Assembly (NCBI RefSeq): GCF_011290505.1
Contig: NZ_JAANPV010000002.1
Location: forward strand, 310,001-374,000
Source of the DNA: Paenalcaligenes suwonensis
Lineage (GTDB): Bacteria > Pseudomonadota > Gammaproteobacteria > Burkholderiales > Burkholderiaceae_B
Reading direction: 5' to 3'
Length of the DNA: 64,000 nucleotides
The notes under the pieces were generated by a model that was not told where the DNA came from, did no database searches, and saw only the letters and a list, made by a program, of their open reading frames with translations. Positions 18,526-27,665 of the stretch are shown in pieces. Position 1 is the first letter of the stretch. Each line of letters opens with the position of its first letter. The translations under genes were made by a program, and so were the position numbers.

Positions 18526-18553
18526 TCATTCATCCGCTACTTACTGCACTGTC

Positions 18554-19780
18554 GTGACGCCTACTTCTCTACTTGATAACAACGCTGACACAGCCCGCAC
18601 CGATTCCCCTCTACAGCACTGGCTGAAGGCGCATCGTTCCCGTAGTAGTCTTTTTTGTTCCCCTACGATTGCTTTGATGGCGCATGGCCAAGCCCTACAA
18701 TGCCAGGCCAGTAACGCCAACAATGACTTGGATGCCCACGCAACACAGTTGCTTGCCCAAGCGCATGAACAAGGTCTGCCGGCTCTGTTAATGGGGGTCA
18801 TTCCCTTTAACACCACGCAGCCTGCCCATTTATTTGTCCCGCACTCGGTACTGCGCAGCGCCCCCATACTGCCAAGCCACACGGCCACCACAGCACAGCC
18901 GCATCCCGACGCCACCTTGCAGCCTTTTCCCGATGGCGCTGGTTATGCAGACACCGTGCAACGTGCCTTACCCCTGCTAGATGCCAACCCCATCAGCAAA
19001 ATTGTGTTGGCTCGCACCATGGATGTGCAATTGGCACAGCCTTTGCAGCGCCAGCACCTGCTGCACAACCTCATACGCCTTAACCCCCACGGGTATAACT
19101 TTGGCATTAACTTGGCTGACGAAGAAGGCGATAACCCCTGCTTCTTTGGCGCCAGCCCCGAATTACTGGTACGACGTTCAGGCTCAGAAGTCAGTGTGAA
19201 CCCTTTGGCCGGTACGGCAGCCCGCGTTGCCGACCCAGAAGCCGACGCCCGCATTGGACAAACCTTGCTGCAATCGGCCAAAGACCTACACGAACACGCT
19301 ATTGTGGTGGAAAGCGTGGTGCAAGCCCTGCGCCCTTTCTGCAGTGAACTGCATGTTCCTGATGGCCCTGAACTCGCCAAAACTGCCACGCTGTGGCATT
19401 TATCTACCCCCATTCACGGTACGTTGCGTGCCCCCTATGCCAGCTCATTACAGTTAGCCTTAGCCATGCACCCCACCCCTGCTGTGTGCGGCACCCCCAC
19501 CTTAGCGGCTCGCGATGTGATTGAAACGCTAGAGCCTTTCGAGCGGCAGTTTTACGCTGGTGCTGCAGGATGGTGTGACGACAAGGGCGATGGTGAATGG
19601 GCTGTGGCCATACGTTGTGGCCTATACCAGCAACAACAGATACGCCTTTACGCCGGCGCAGGCATTGTGGCCGCGTCAGACCCGGCCAGCGAACGCCGCG
19701 AAACGGGCAACAAATTACGAACGATGCTCAATGCACTGAATATTGAGCCAGCAACGATTGAAGGAGCCATCACATTATGA
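18554..19780 (+). CDS. entC: Isochorismate synthase
   Basis: A chorismate-utilising enzyme of about 408 residues, converting chorismate to isochorismate, the first step to 2,3-dihydroxybenzoate. Diagnostic family stretches include FFGASPELLVRR, NPLAGTAAR, LHEHAIVVESVV, LWHLSTPIHG, PTPAVCGTPT and the C-terminal YAGAGIVAASDPASE. A GTG at 18554 is favoured because the other in-frame GTG (18515) lies inside a stable hairpin; neither has a clear ribosome-binding site. Four bases overlap the isochorismatase gene (ATGA). In the context of the other ent genes this is siderophore-specific, not a menaquinone MenF. Confidence 0.9.
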   Translation: MTPTSLLDNNADTARTDSPLQHWLKAHRSRSSLFCSPTIALMAHGQALQCQASNANNDLDAHATQLLAQAHEQGLPALLMGVIPFNTTQPAHLFVPHSVLRSAPILPSHTATTAQPHPDATLQPFPDGAGYADTVQRALPLLDANPISKIVLARTMDVQLAQPLQRQHLLHNLIRLNPHGYNFGINLADEEGDNPCFFGASPELLVRRSGSEVSVNPLAGTAARVADPEADARIGQTLLQSAKDLHEHAIVVESVVQALRPFCSELHVPDGPELAKTATLWHLSTPIHGTLRAPYASSLQLALAMHPTPAVCGTPTLAARDVIETLEPFERQFYAGAAGWCDDKGDGEWAVAIRCGLYQQQQIRLYAGAGIVAASDPASERRETGNKLRTMLNALNIEPATIEGAITL

Positions 19781-20421
19781 GTCACATACACCAACTACCC
19801 AGCTACACCATGCCAGACGTCTCTGTGCCTAATCGTGTGAAATGGGAAGTGCAGGCAGATCGCGCCGTACTGCTAATTCACGACATGCAGCATTACTTTC
19901 TGAATAAGTATGACATGCAGGCCGAGCCCATTCCCTCCTTGATTCGTCACATACAAGCCATTAAAGCGCAGTGTGCGAAGCTAGGCATTCCGGTTATCTA
20001 CACCGCCCAACCTACCGAACAAAACCCTGAAGACCGTGCCTTATTAACCGACTTCTGGGGCCTAGGTTTAAGCGCACCCGAGCACGCTGGTCAAGAAGCC
20101 ATTATTGATGAACTCGCCCCCAGCCCTAACGACATTGAACAAACCAAATGGCGTTACAGTGCGTTTTTCCGCTCGCCCATGCGCGAGCAAATGCAAGCGT
20201 GGGGCCGCGACCAACTAATCGTTACCGGCATCTACGCACACATAGGCTGCATGACCACCTCATTGGATGCATTCATGCAAGGCGTACAAGCCTTTATGGT
20301 GAGCGATGCTGTGGCTGACTTCTCTGAAGAAGAACACCGCATGGCATTGCGCTATGTATCCCAACGCTGCGGTGTGGTACTGAACACCCAACGCTTACTG
20401 ACCCAATTAGGAGCAGAGTGA
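19777..20421 (+). CDS. entB: Isochorismatase (EntB N-terminal domain only)
   Basis: A 214-residue isochorismatase that removes pyruvate from isochorismate to give 2,3-dihydro-2,3-dihydroxybenzoate. The catalytic Asp is in [10 protein letters not shown], the Lys in [13 protein letters not shown], and the substrate loop is YAHIGCMTT, all very close to E. coli EntB. The protein ends where the aryl carrier domain would begin in EntB, and that domain is a separate gene at 11502-11741. Starts and stops overlap with both neighbours (ATGA), so entC-entB-entA are translationally coupled. Confidence 0.93.
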   Translation: MSHIHQLPSYTMPDVSVPNRVKWEVQADRAVLLIHDMQHYFLNKYDMQAEPIPSLIRHIQAIKAQCAKLGIPVIYTAQPTEQNPEDRALLTDFWGLGLSAPEHAGQEAIIDELAPSPNDIEQTKWRYSAFFRSPMREQMQAWGRDQLIVTGIYAHIGCMTTSLDAFMQGVQAFMVSDAVADFSEEEHRMALRYVSQRCGVVLNTQRLLTQLGAE

Positions 20422-21194
20422 TGTACCCCGAGTTTCAACAGCAACACGTACTGATTAGCGGTGCAGCCAGTGGCATTGGCGAAACAGTAGCCCAACAATT
20501 ACTCGCACTAGGCGCGCGCCTCACCATTATTGATTTACATGCTGACGCACTACATGCGTTAGCCGCACAATACCCCGAGCAGGTACTAGCGCTAGGCTGT
20601 GATGTGGGTGATTTTGATGCCGTTGCCAACGTAGTGGCCCAAGCCGAAGCTCGTTTTGGCGCCATAGACAAACTGGTGTGTGCAGCAGGCCGTCTACAAA
20701 TGGGTGATATTACCGACCTAACTGCTGAGCAGTGGCAACAAACCTTTAGCACCAACACCAACGGTGTGTTTAATCTATGTCACCACGTGGGCTTGCGCAT
20801 GAAAGCGCAAAAGCGCGGTGCGATTGTGAACATCAGCTCCAACGCAGCCACCTCACCACGCATGAGCATGGGTGCTTATGCGGCATCTAAAGCTGCCGTA
20901 ACCCAAATGTCGCGTTGCTTAGCCCTAGAACTTGCCGCCTACAACGTGCGTGTAAACGTAGTTTCTCCTGGCTCTACCGACACCCCTATGCAACAAGCCA
21001 TGTGGCAACAAGGCAGCTCACGCGAAACCGTGATTGCCGGTTCAGGCCCGCATTACCGACTGGGCATTCCACTACAGAAAATTGCGACACCGGCAGAAAT
21101 TGCGAACGGCGTACTGTTCTTACTGTCTGACCAAGCCAGCCACATCACCCTGCATGATTTACGTATTGATGGCGGCGCTACGCTAGATCAATAA
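20418..21194 (+). CDS. entA: 2,3-dihydro-2,3-dihydroxybenzoate dehydrogenase
   Basis: A 258-residue short-chain dehydrogenase that oxidises dihydro-DHB to 2,3-dihydroxybenzoate with NAD. The nucleotide-binding motif is SGAASGIGE near residues 14-22, and the catalytic Ser, Tyr and Lys lie in [23 protein letters not shown]. The motif [13 protein letters not shown] is typical of EntA/DhbA. It is the last gene of the biosynthetic run and overlaps the isochorismatase stop codon by four bases. The next element downstream is a long hairpin repeat that may end the transcript. Confidence 0.93.
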   Translation: MMYPEFQQQHVLISGAASGIGETVAQQLLALGARLTIIDLHADALHALAAQYPEQVLALGCDVGDFDAVANVVAQAEARFGAIDKLVCAAGRLQMGDITDLTAEQWQQTFSTNTNGVFNLCHHVGLRMKAQKRGAIVNISSNAATSPRMSMGAYAASKAAVTQMSRCLALELAAYNVRVNVVSPGSTDTPMQQAMWQQGSSRETVIAGSGPHYRLGIPLQKIATPAEIANGVLFLLSDQASHITLHDLRIDGGATLDQ

Positions 21195-21287
21195 ACACCG
21201 GCTTACGCGCTACAAAAAGGTTGCCTTCTAGACGTGCAGGCTTTGTTCGCATAAAGAAGGGCTGTAAATCTGCCAGTAGTGGCTCAC

Positions 21288-21361
21288 TCGGGGGAGGCGG
21301 AGGAAAACTTTTTTGATTTGGTGTCTCAAATCACAAAAAGTTGTTCCGCAGTCTCCCCAGC
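21288..21361 (+). repeat. Hairpin repeat, copy A (about 72 bp, imperfect palindrome)
   Basis: This sequence folds on itself: GATTTG and CAAATC close a 6-nt loop, and the arms outward (poly-T/poly-A, then GGAGGCGGAGGGG against its complement with few mismatches) give a stem of roughly 30 bp. A near-identical copy lies in reverse orientation at 35523-35594. The cores differ by about one base indel and small edge changes. It sits between the convergent entA and regulator genes, so it may act as a bidirectional terminator or be a non-autonomous mobile repeat. Confidence 0.85.
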
Positions 21362-21432
21362 GTGTGCGATGAACACAGCCTTCAAACGTCACCCCTTACT
21401 GACTAGGCCCCGCCTACACAACACCACTCTGG

Positions 21433-22968
21433 CTACATACTCTCAATGCTCGCCAAGCCCAGCAACACCCCATCCCTAGACATGGGACTGCCCATAAACT
21501 CGCCTTGCACGTAGGTCGTTCCTACACGCATCGCGGCATCGCGTCTGGCTTTATTCCATACATTACCCACGATAGTTTTAAACCCATGCTCACTGGCTAC
21601 TGCACAGGCCTGTAGCAATGTTTGCTGCACCTGATCCGACAAGACCTGATCGTCATCTGGATAACAGAATCTCAAGCCCTCTAACATGGTTAACCCAAAG
21701 GTCTGGGCACTAGGCACTTCCACATCGTGCTCTAACCATAAGCTCACGCCTAAGATGCGCAGCGGCTCACACAACGTGATCCAGTCCCGTTCTACCTTCA
21801 GATCGGTAGCACGTAACACCAACTCTAGATTACGCGCTTCAGCGGCAAACAACGTCAGTAATTTCAGCAGGATGGGCTGCAATGTAGGCAGCACATTTAC
21901 CGGTATGCTTAACTGCACTGAAGTACTTAATCTGTACACCTGCTGCCATTCGCGCATGTCTTCGCACAACATACGAATACTGCGCTCAAGCAAGGCTACC
22001 GCTACTGGAGTATCTAACTGCTCTAGCAACGCAGAACGTATACGTTGCGTGCCATCCCAATACAGCTGCATTTCCACGCCTTGCTGCACGGCATCTTTTA
22101 ACTGTATGCGACTTTGAAACTGCAGGCTTAAGCGGCCTTCTATGCCCGCTGGGCTTTGCCAAGCGGCTTCAATTTGCTGCTGTAACTGCGCTTGCTCTTC
22201 TTGTGCGCTCAAGACCTCGGCATTACGCTCTTCACGGTTAATACGGCCCGCAAAGCTATAGCCCCAGCCATGTACAGAGCGTATAGGCAAATCCACGCGC
22301 AGTTCTGCTGCCTTGCGCTTTAATCTGCTGATGAGCGAATCCACAGCACGCTTACTTTGCAGTCCGCCCGATTTAATCTGTATGAAGTCTTCGCGACTGA
22401 CCCGGCCGTCACTGCTTTGGCTAAACAGTTCAATCAGCTGTTTTTCACCATAGGTAAGCTCAATAACCGTTCCCGAGGGCGACACCATGCTCCAGCCTTT
22501 ATCCTGCAATACCCAGGGGCTATCGGCCTGAAAAGAGGGAGGCTGTTGCTCGGTGACGCTGCTTGCAACCTCTGCCGTATGACTCAGAAAACGGTCAACT
22601 CGGCGACGCAACGCATGCCGGTACGCGGCCAGTTCTGTTGCGCTGCTCGTCAGCGGCATCAGGCTATCCGCTCCGGCTAATAAGAGTTCGGTACGTTGCG
22701 CTTCGGCCCCTAGCTGGCACATCACAATAATGCCGCTATAAGGCAATATGGAACGTAAGTTCGCCACCACCAACGCAAGGTGCGCGCGTTCACTCACCAG
22801 TAGAACCACGTCCACTGATGTTTCTAGACTTTCAAATGTGGTACTGAAAACAGAGGGGCCTTGCGTCATTGCTTGAACAGAGGTGCCCAGCAAAGCCAGC
22901 TCTTTTTCCATCCGTTGACATTGTGCGGTGTCATCAAACACCACCACTACTTTCCTTGCGTGCTTCAT
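21433..22968 (-). CDS. Pseudo-receiver / OmpR-type winged-helix / degenerate-EAL regulator
   Basis: A 511-residue protein with three regions. Residues 1-125 resemble a response-regulator receiver but read VVLLV where the phospho-accepting Asp should be, so it is probably not phosphorylated. Residues about 150-245 form an OmpR-type winged helix (LTYGEKQLIELF, RAVDSLISRLKRK, SVHGWGYSF). Residues about 255-511 follow the outline of an EAL domain, including a late GTTYVQGEFMGSPMS, but the EAL and metal-binding motifs are absent. It is thus a DNA-binding protein that may sense a ligand or partner through a dead EAL fold. It is convergent with entA and its target genes are unknown. Confidence 0.75.
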   Translation of the reverse strand: MKHARKVVVVFDDTAQCQRMEKELALLGTSVQAMTQGPSVFSTTFESLETSVDVVLLVSERAHLALVVANLRSILPYSGIIVMCQLGAEAQRTELLLAGADSLMPLTSSATELAAYRHALRRRVDRFLSHTAEVASSVTEQQPPSFQADSPWVLQDKGWSMVSPSGTVIELTYGEKQLIELFSQSSDGRVSREDFIQIKSGGLQSKRAVDSLISRLKRKAAELRVDLPIRSVHGWGYSFAGRINREERNAEVLSAQEEQAQLQQQIEAAWQSPAGIEGRLSLQFQSRIQLKDAVQQGVEMQLYWDGTQRIRSALLEQLDTPVAVALLERSIRMLCEDMREWQQVYRLSTSVQLSIPVNVLPTLQPILLKLLTLFAAEARNLELVLRATDLKVERDWITLCEPLRILGVSLWLEHDVEVPSAQTFGLTMLEGLRFCYPDDDQVLSDQVQQTLLQACAVASEHGFKTIVGNVWNKARRDAAMRVGTTYVQGEFMGSPMSRDGVLLGLASIESM

Positions 22969-23164
22969 CTCTACCCTGCCTTAGCGTAGGCAACAGGAGT
23001 TACCGTTACATCAATACACTTCTTCTTTTCAGATTGTTAACGTTTTACACATCTAGTCAAAGACAAGCATTGTCAATTTACAACTTCGGTCGTTTCTTAA
23101 GCGCCTGATATTCACCATTTTTTAACCACCTTACGCCACTGCATGCATTGGCGACAGGTAGCAA

Positions 23165-23191
23165 AACAGCACTGTAAAAAACAGTGCTGTT
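23165..23191 (-). terminator. Hairpin terminator after dsbC
   Basis: A perfect 11-bp inverted repeat with a 5-nt A/T loop lies 19 bases past the dsbC stop codon. On the minus strand it is followed by a short T-run. The same gap (22969-23209) otherwise holds the upstream region of the EAL-like regulator. Confidence 0.75.
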
Positions 23192-23209
23192 CGCTGTGTA
23201 ACTACTTGC

Positions 23210-23950
23210 TTAAGGCTTGCTGCTTTGTGCCAATTTTGCCTCAAGCTGCGCTTTGGGTAAAAAGCCACTGATACGCGATCCGTCTTCAAAAATAATCGCT
23301 GGTGTGCCACGAATATCCATGCTCATCCCTGCCGCCAAAATATCTTTGATAGGGTGTTCACATGTGCGGGCAGTTGGTTCGGTGCCAGACAACATCCAGT
23401 CACTTAGCGCTTGATTGGGGTTTTCTGCACACCAAATACTTTCTGCTTTAGTCGCAGAGTCTGGGCTCAAAATGGGGTACATCATGGAGTAAATCGTGAC
23501 ATTATCCATGTCTTTGATTTCCGTATGCAATTTTTTGCAGTAAATGCAATTCGGATCTTCAAATACCACCATCTGACGGCTGCCATCACCTTTCACGGTT
23601 TTAATCGCTTTATCCAATGGCAACTGCGAGAAATCGACTTTGTTTAATTCTTCTTTGCGTTGGGACGTCAAATCAATACGCTGTTTTACATCCACCAACG
23701 ACCCTTGCATCAGGAAGTCCACCTCGGGATTCACGTATACCAACTCGTTGCCTATACGCACTTCCAGCAGACCAGGAAAAGGGGTAGGACGAATTTCGTC
23801 TATAGCAATATCGACAAACGTCGCTTCCAGCTTCTGACGCACCTCGGGGTAATCGGTAGATTGTGCCTGCGCGGTACCTGCCACACCTAACCCCACACTG
23901 AATACCAGTGCAGTAATAAGACAGCTTGACCACGTGGTTTTTACTTGCAT
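23210..23950 (-). CDS. dsbC: Thiol:disulfide interchange protein DsbC
   Basis: A 246-residue periplasmic disulfide isomerase. It has a signal peptide with TAQAQ cleavage near residue 30, an N-terminal dimerisation domain and a thioredoxin fold with the active site CIYC (C135, C138) in FEDPNCIYCKKL. A second cysteine pair appears around CAENPNQ and TCEHP, as in DsbC. The cis-Pro loop is RGTPAIIFEDG. The ATG at 23950 follows GGAGTCAAC; the longer open frame upstream overlaps the hydroxylase gene and is unlikely to be translated. It probably shares a transcript with the hydroxylase and mltA. Confidence 0.93.
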   Translation of the reverse strand: MQVKTTWSSCLITALVFSVGLGVAGTAQAQSTDYPEVRQKLEATFVDIAIDEIRPTPFPGLLEVRIGNELVYVNPEVDFLMQGSLVDVKQRIDLTSQRKEELNKVDFSQLPLDKAIKTVKGDGSRQMVVFEDPNCIYCKKLHTEIKDMDNVTIYSMMYPILSPDSATKAESIWCAENPNQALSDWMLSGTEPTARTCEHPIKDILAAGMSMDIRGTPAIIFEDGSRISGFLPKAQLEAKLAQSSKP

Positions 23951-23976
23951 GTTGACTCCATTAATAAGCGACAGGG

Positions 23977-25164
23977 TTATAGCGAAACTAACCACTCTCC
24001 CGCTGCATTAGCGATTAAACGTCGCTTGATAAAAGGCAGTTGATTGACGACGGACATTCCTGCGTTACGTGCCCACACAACAGGGGCTTGCGGCGCCATG
24101 AACAAACTGTGTAAGGAGTCTGTCACAACACGCATTGCGGCAATGGGTTCTGCCCGTCGCCGCTTATACCGCTCCAGCATGGACAATGCCCCTACTGACT
24201 GATGAACAGGTTTGGCTGCCAGAACACGTATAAGTTCCTCTACATCACCCAAACCTAGGTTCAATCCTTGACCGGCCAAAGGGTGCACACGGTGTGCTGC
24301 ATCGCCCACCAACGCAACCCCTTCAGCCACCATTCCCGTACGCTCAAAGGTCAACGGGAAGGCAAACATTTTGGACCGTACGCGCAATGCGCCTAAACGT
24401 CCTTGCGTGACACCCATCAGCCATGTCTGCAAACGCTCTACTTTGGCCGCGTCATCTAACGCCATCAACTCTGAAATTTGCTCAGTAGGGCCTGACCACA
24501 CCAGTGACACCTGTGGCCCCTCTTCCGTATCTGGCATGGGCAATAGCGCTACCACGGCATCACCGGTAAACCACTGCAACGCCACACCTTGATGCGGTAA
24601 TTCGGTGGTGAGATGCGTAACTAAGCCGCTGTCGCCATAGGCTTTAAATTCGTGCCAGATGTCAGCCACTCGGCGTACTGTTGATTTTGCACCATCAGCA
24701 CCGACTAGCAACTGCGCCTGCAGGCTTTTACCCGATGCCGTGTGTATGGTGTCGCCCTCGCGTGAGGCTAATTGGTCGTCATGCCATCGCACCCCATACA
24801 CTTTTAAGGCTTGTCGTAGTGCGCGTTCCATTTCGCCCGACTCTACGATCCACGTTAAGGTGTGGCGTGCATCTTGCCAGGCATCTAAAGCCAAGCGCCC
24901 ACCACCGTCACCATAGATTTCCATGGCTTGCACGGGGGTGATGCGCTCTGCATCCATTAAGTCCCAAATCCCCAGCGATGCCAAAAACTTCTGGCTAGCC
25001 CCAGAAATGGCATACACCCGTGGGTGATACTCGTCACGACGTGGTGACTGGCGCACCATCTCGGGCGCCAGCACCTCTACCGCAAATGCTTTTTTTGCTA
25101 AACCCAAAGCGCATGCCATACCTGCAATGCCTGCGCCACAGACTAGGATTGATTGCTGAGTCAT
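23977..25164 (-). CDS. FAD-dependent hydroxylase of the UbiH/UbiF/VisC family
   Basis: A 395-residue flavoprotein monooxygenase. The N-terminal FAD motif is GAGIAGMACALG, a middle segment reads LLVGADGAKSTVRR, and the second FAD motif is ALVGDAAHRVHPLAGQGLNLGLGDVEEL, which is the ubiquinone-hydroxylase signature. It should hydroxylate the ring of the ubiquinone precursor at the inner membrane. Which carbon it acts on (UbiH, UbiF or UbiI type) cannot be told by eye, so no symbol is given. It overlaps mltA by four bases upstream and lies 26 bases before dsbC. Confidence 0.88.
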   Translation of the reverse strand: MTQQSILVCGAGIAGMACALGLAKKAFAVEVLAPEMVRQSPRRDEYHPRVYAISGASQKFLASLGIWDLMDAERITPVQAMEIYGDGGGRLALDAWQDARHTLTWIVESGEMERALRQALKVYGVRWHDDQLASREGDTIHTASGKSLQAQLLVGADGAKSTVRRVADIWHEFKAYGDSGLVTHLTTELPHQGVALQWFTGDAVVALLPMPDTEEGPQVSLVWSGPTEQISELMALDDAAKVERLQTWLMGVTQGRLGALRVRSKMFAFPLTFERTGMVAEGVALVGDAAHRVHPLAGQGLNLGLGDVEELIRVLAAKPVHQSVGALSMLERYKRRRAEPIAAMRVVTDSLHSLFMAPQAPVVWARNAGMSVVNQLPFIKRRLIANAAGEWLVSL

Positions 25165-26471
25165 CGTGCCGACGGAGCTCCTGCTGATTTAGGCCATAGC
25201 ACCCACATCTCGCCCCGTTGCTTCATGCGACCCGCTTGAGCACCGGCCTCGTCACCCGTACCCCAATAAAAGTCCGTACGCGCTGCACCTTTAATCGCCG
25301 CACCGGTATCTTGCGCAAACACCAGTCGTTGCAAGGGTTTTTGGCTACCTGGATAGGTAGTTGCTAAAAACACAGGTGAACCCAATGGCACAAAGGTAGG
25401 ATCGATTGCTACAGCACGCTCTGCTATCAGAGGGATGCCGTAAGCCCCTTTAGGTCCTAATAACGGATCAGTAATCGTTTCTTGACGGAAAAACACCATG
25501 GCCGAGTTGGCATTAAGCATTTCCTGAACACGATTAGGGTTACGTTTAGCCCATGCCTTAATGTTCTGCATAGAGGTTTGTGCCAACGGCATTTCACCTT
25601 GTTTAGCCAACCACTGACCAATAGAGGCATACGGTCTACCGTTATGGTCGTCGTACGCTAAACGCACCGCTGAGCCATCTGGCAAAATCGCACGGCCTGA
25701 ACCTTGAATCTGCAAGAAAAAGGCTTCTACAGGATCAGCAGCCCACACCAACGCTGGAGGCTGGCGGGACGAATTAGCCGCAATTTCTGCGCGGGTGTCA
25801 TAAGGCACCACACGGTTGCCTTGTACTTTGCCACGTACGCGCTTACCGGCCAGCTCCGGGTATACCGAGCCCAAATCAATGGTCAGCAAATCGTCGGGTG
25901 TAGCATACAGCGGCCATTGGTAGGTACCGCCGCGAGTCGTAGAGGCTTGAATCAAGGGCTCGTAATAGCCAGTAACGGTATTACTCGCTACGGCACCATT
26001 GGCATCTAACACACGCCATGGTTGTAAGTGTTGCTGTAAGAACTGACGTACTGCCGCCGTGTCTTGGCCTGAAATATTGCTATTTGCTGCAGCCGAACAC
26101 ACGCCCTGCCACGCACGCGGCGCTGCACGCGCAGGCATAGTCAGCGAACCGCTCACAGGTCGCATCAAGCCCTTACAGTTATTGATAAAGGCTTTCCATA
26201 CATGCTCTAAATTATCTTGTTGCCAGCCTGGCAAAATAGACCAATTCACAGCCACATAGCGACCCGCTAAAGGGCGTGCTGACGTTTCGGGCAAAGCAGA
26301 TAGCGCGGGCACCTGTAAGGGGCGTAACGCCACATCATCTGCGGGAGCAGAGCTACTACCGCTGCTGCTTGAACTCGCCGTGCTACCAGAAGAAGACCCT
26401 AGGTCTATAGAGGAGCATGCAGAAAGCAAAGCCAGCGCCGAAGCCAGCACAGTCAAATGAATTACGGTCAT
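25161..26471 (-). CDS. mltA: Membrane-bound lytic murein transglycosylase A
   Basis: A 436-residue lipoprotein with lipobox LSAC near residue 19, followed by a long serine-rich linker. The MltA beta-barrel domain covers about residues 60-320 (GYYEPLIQAS, FFLQIQGSGRAILPDGS). The C-terminal 3D domain has the catalytic-type Asp motif FAQDTGAAIKGAARTDFYWG. It cleaves peptidoglycan glycan strands to 1,6-anhydro products from the inner face of the outer membrane. It lies downstream of apaG on the same strand. Confidence 0.93.
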   Translation of the reverse strand: MTVIHLTVLASALALLSACSSIDLGSSSGSTASSSSSGSSSAPADDVALRPLQVPALSALPETSARPLAGRYVAVNWSILPGWQQDNLEHVWKAFINNCKGLMRPVSGSLTMPARAAPRAWQGVCSAAANSNISGQDTAAVRQFLQQHLQPWRVLDANGAVASNTVTGYYEPLIQASTTRGGTYQWPLYATPDDLLTIDLGSVYPELAGKRVRGKVQGNRVVPYDTRAEIAANSSRQPPALVWAADPVEAFFLQIQGSGRAILPDGSAVRLAYDDHNGRPYASIGQWLAKQGEMPLAQTSMQNIKAWAKRNPNRVQEMLNANSAMVFFRQETITDPLLGPKGAYGIPLIAERAVAIDPTFVPLGSPVFLATTYPGSQKPLQRLVFAQDTGAAIKGAARTDFYWGTGDEAGAQAGRMKQRGEMWVLWPKSAGAPSAR

Positions 26472-26477
26472 AGTTGT

Positions 26478-26852
26478 TTAGTGCAGAGTGCGTGGAATAG
26501 CCAAGACGAATTCAGGAATCGCCACATCAAAGGGAATGCCATCTTCGCTGACACAATGATAAAACCCTCTCATCGTACCAACAGGGGTTGTGAGCGGACA
26601 GCCGCTGGTGTATTCAAATGTTTCACCTGGAGCCAATAGCGGCTGTTGCCCTACCACGCCTAATCCGCGTACTTCTTGTACATTTTGATTCGCATCCGAG
26701 ATAATCCAATGTCGGCTAACGACCTGTATAGGCTGCTCAGCATGATTGGTGATCTGCACGGTATACGCAAATACGTATTGCTGGCGCTCTGGCTCAGACT
26801 GCTCGGGTAAATAGCGTGGTACCACTTTCACCACTACCTGTTCTGACTTCAA
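26478..26852 (-). CDS. apaG: ApaG (CorD) protein
   Basis: A protein of about 124 residues with the ApaG fold, as shown by RYLPEQSEPERQQYVFAYTVQI, SRHWIISDANQNVQEV, GVVGQQPLLAPGETFEYTSG and GTMRGFYHC. A TTG at 26852 is chosen as start because GAGGGAG lies at the right distance upstream and it gives the usual N-terminal length; a second TTG at 26867 overlaps that ribosome-binding site. ApaG has been linked to cation and phosphate metabolism, but its role is still unclear. It is divergent from rpe, a common Burkholderiales arrangement. Confidence 0.9.
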   Translation of the reverse strand: MKSEQVVVKVVPRYLPEQSEPERQQYVFAYTVQITNHAEQPIQVVSRHWIISDANQNVQEVRGLGVVGQQPLLAPGETFEYTSGCPLTTPVGTMRGFYHCVSEDGIPFDVAIPEFVLAIPRTLH

Positions 26853-26961
26853 ACCCGTCTCCCTCAAAAATCAGTTGCAAAACTGCAGGGTCATGGAACA
26901 TCACCCCTAATCATGACACAATTGCAGTATCTACGTCACAAACCAACTTACACACTGATCT

Positions 26962-27660
26962 ATGTCACACAAACAAGCTGCCCGCATTGCTCCCAGTATT
27001 TTATCCGCGGATTTCGCCCGTTTGGGTGAAGAAGTCAAAAATGTAGTCCTGGCCGGAGCCGACTGGGTGCATTTTGATGTTATGGACAACCACTACGTAC
27101 CGAATCTGACGTTTGGTCCGATGATCTGTAGCGCACTACGTCCACACACTGAAGCACCTATTGATGTGCACCTCATGGTTGAGCCAGTAGACTCTTTAGT
27201 AGAGCCTTTTGCGAAAGCGGGTGCCAACTTGATTAGCTTCCACCCTGAAGCCTCGCGCCACATCGATCGCACCTTGTCGTTGATCCGTGATCAAGGCTGT
27301 AAGGCCGGGTTGGTATTCAACCCTGCCGTGGGCTTGGAATGGATGGACCACGTGATGGACAAACTGGACTTGGTACTGATCATGTCCGTGAACCCTGGCT
27401 TTGGTGGCCAAAAGTTCATTCCTCACGCATTGGAAAAATTACGCCAAGCACGTCAAAAAATTGACCGCTGGGTAGAAGAAGGCGGCCAGCCCATCAGTCT
27501 AGAAGTTGATGGCGGCGTAAACGTTCAAAATATTGGTGCCATCCGCGCAGCCGGTGCCGATGCCTTTGTAGCCGGTTCTGCTATTTTCAACCAGCCCGAC
27601 TACAAGGCCGTGATTGATGCCATGCGTCAGGAAATCGCTAAAGTCGATTCCCAAGCCTAA
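26962..27660 (+). CDS. rpe: Ribulose-phosphate 3-epimerase
   Basis: A 232-residue TIM-barrel enzyme that interconverts ribulose 5-phosphate and xylulose 5-phosphate in the pentose phosphate or Calvin pathway. Clear motifs are [17 protein letters not shown] at the start, [17 protein letters not shown], the metal ligand in [25 protein letters not shown], and [14 protein letters not shown]. The usual rpe-gph-trpE run of related bacteria is interrupted here by a gene on the opposite strand. Confidence 0.95.
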   Translation: MSHKQAARIAPSILSADFARLGEEVKNVVLAGADWVHFDVMDNHYVPNLTFGPMICSALRPHTEAPIDVHLMVEPVDSLVEPFAKAGANLISFHPEASRHIDRTLSLIRDQGCKAGLVFNPAVGLEWMDHVMDKLDLVLIMSVNPGFGGQKFIPHALEKLRQARQKIDRWVEEGGQPISLEVDGGVNVQNIGAIRAAGADAFVAGSAIFNQPDYKAVIDAMRQEIAKVDSQA

Positions 27661-27665
27661 ACGCA

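Noticed and set aside
17811-18533. A 240-codon minus-strand frame opposite the propeller gene
   Set aside because: Same artefact: strong codon bias in the plus-strand gene leaves long antisense frames open. No domain is recognised.
18515-18553. GTG at 18515 as the entC start
   Set aside because: It lies inside a stable hairpin and adds residues without family support; GTG 18554 is preferred.
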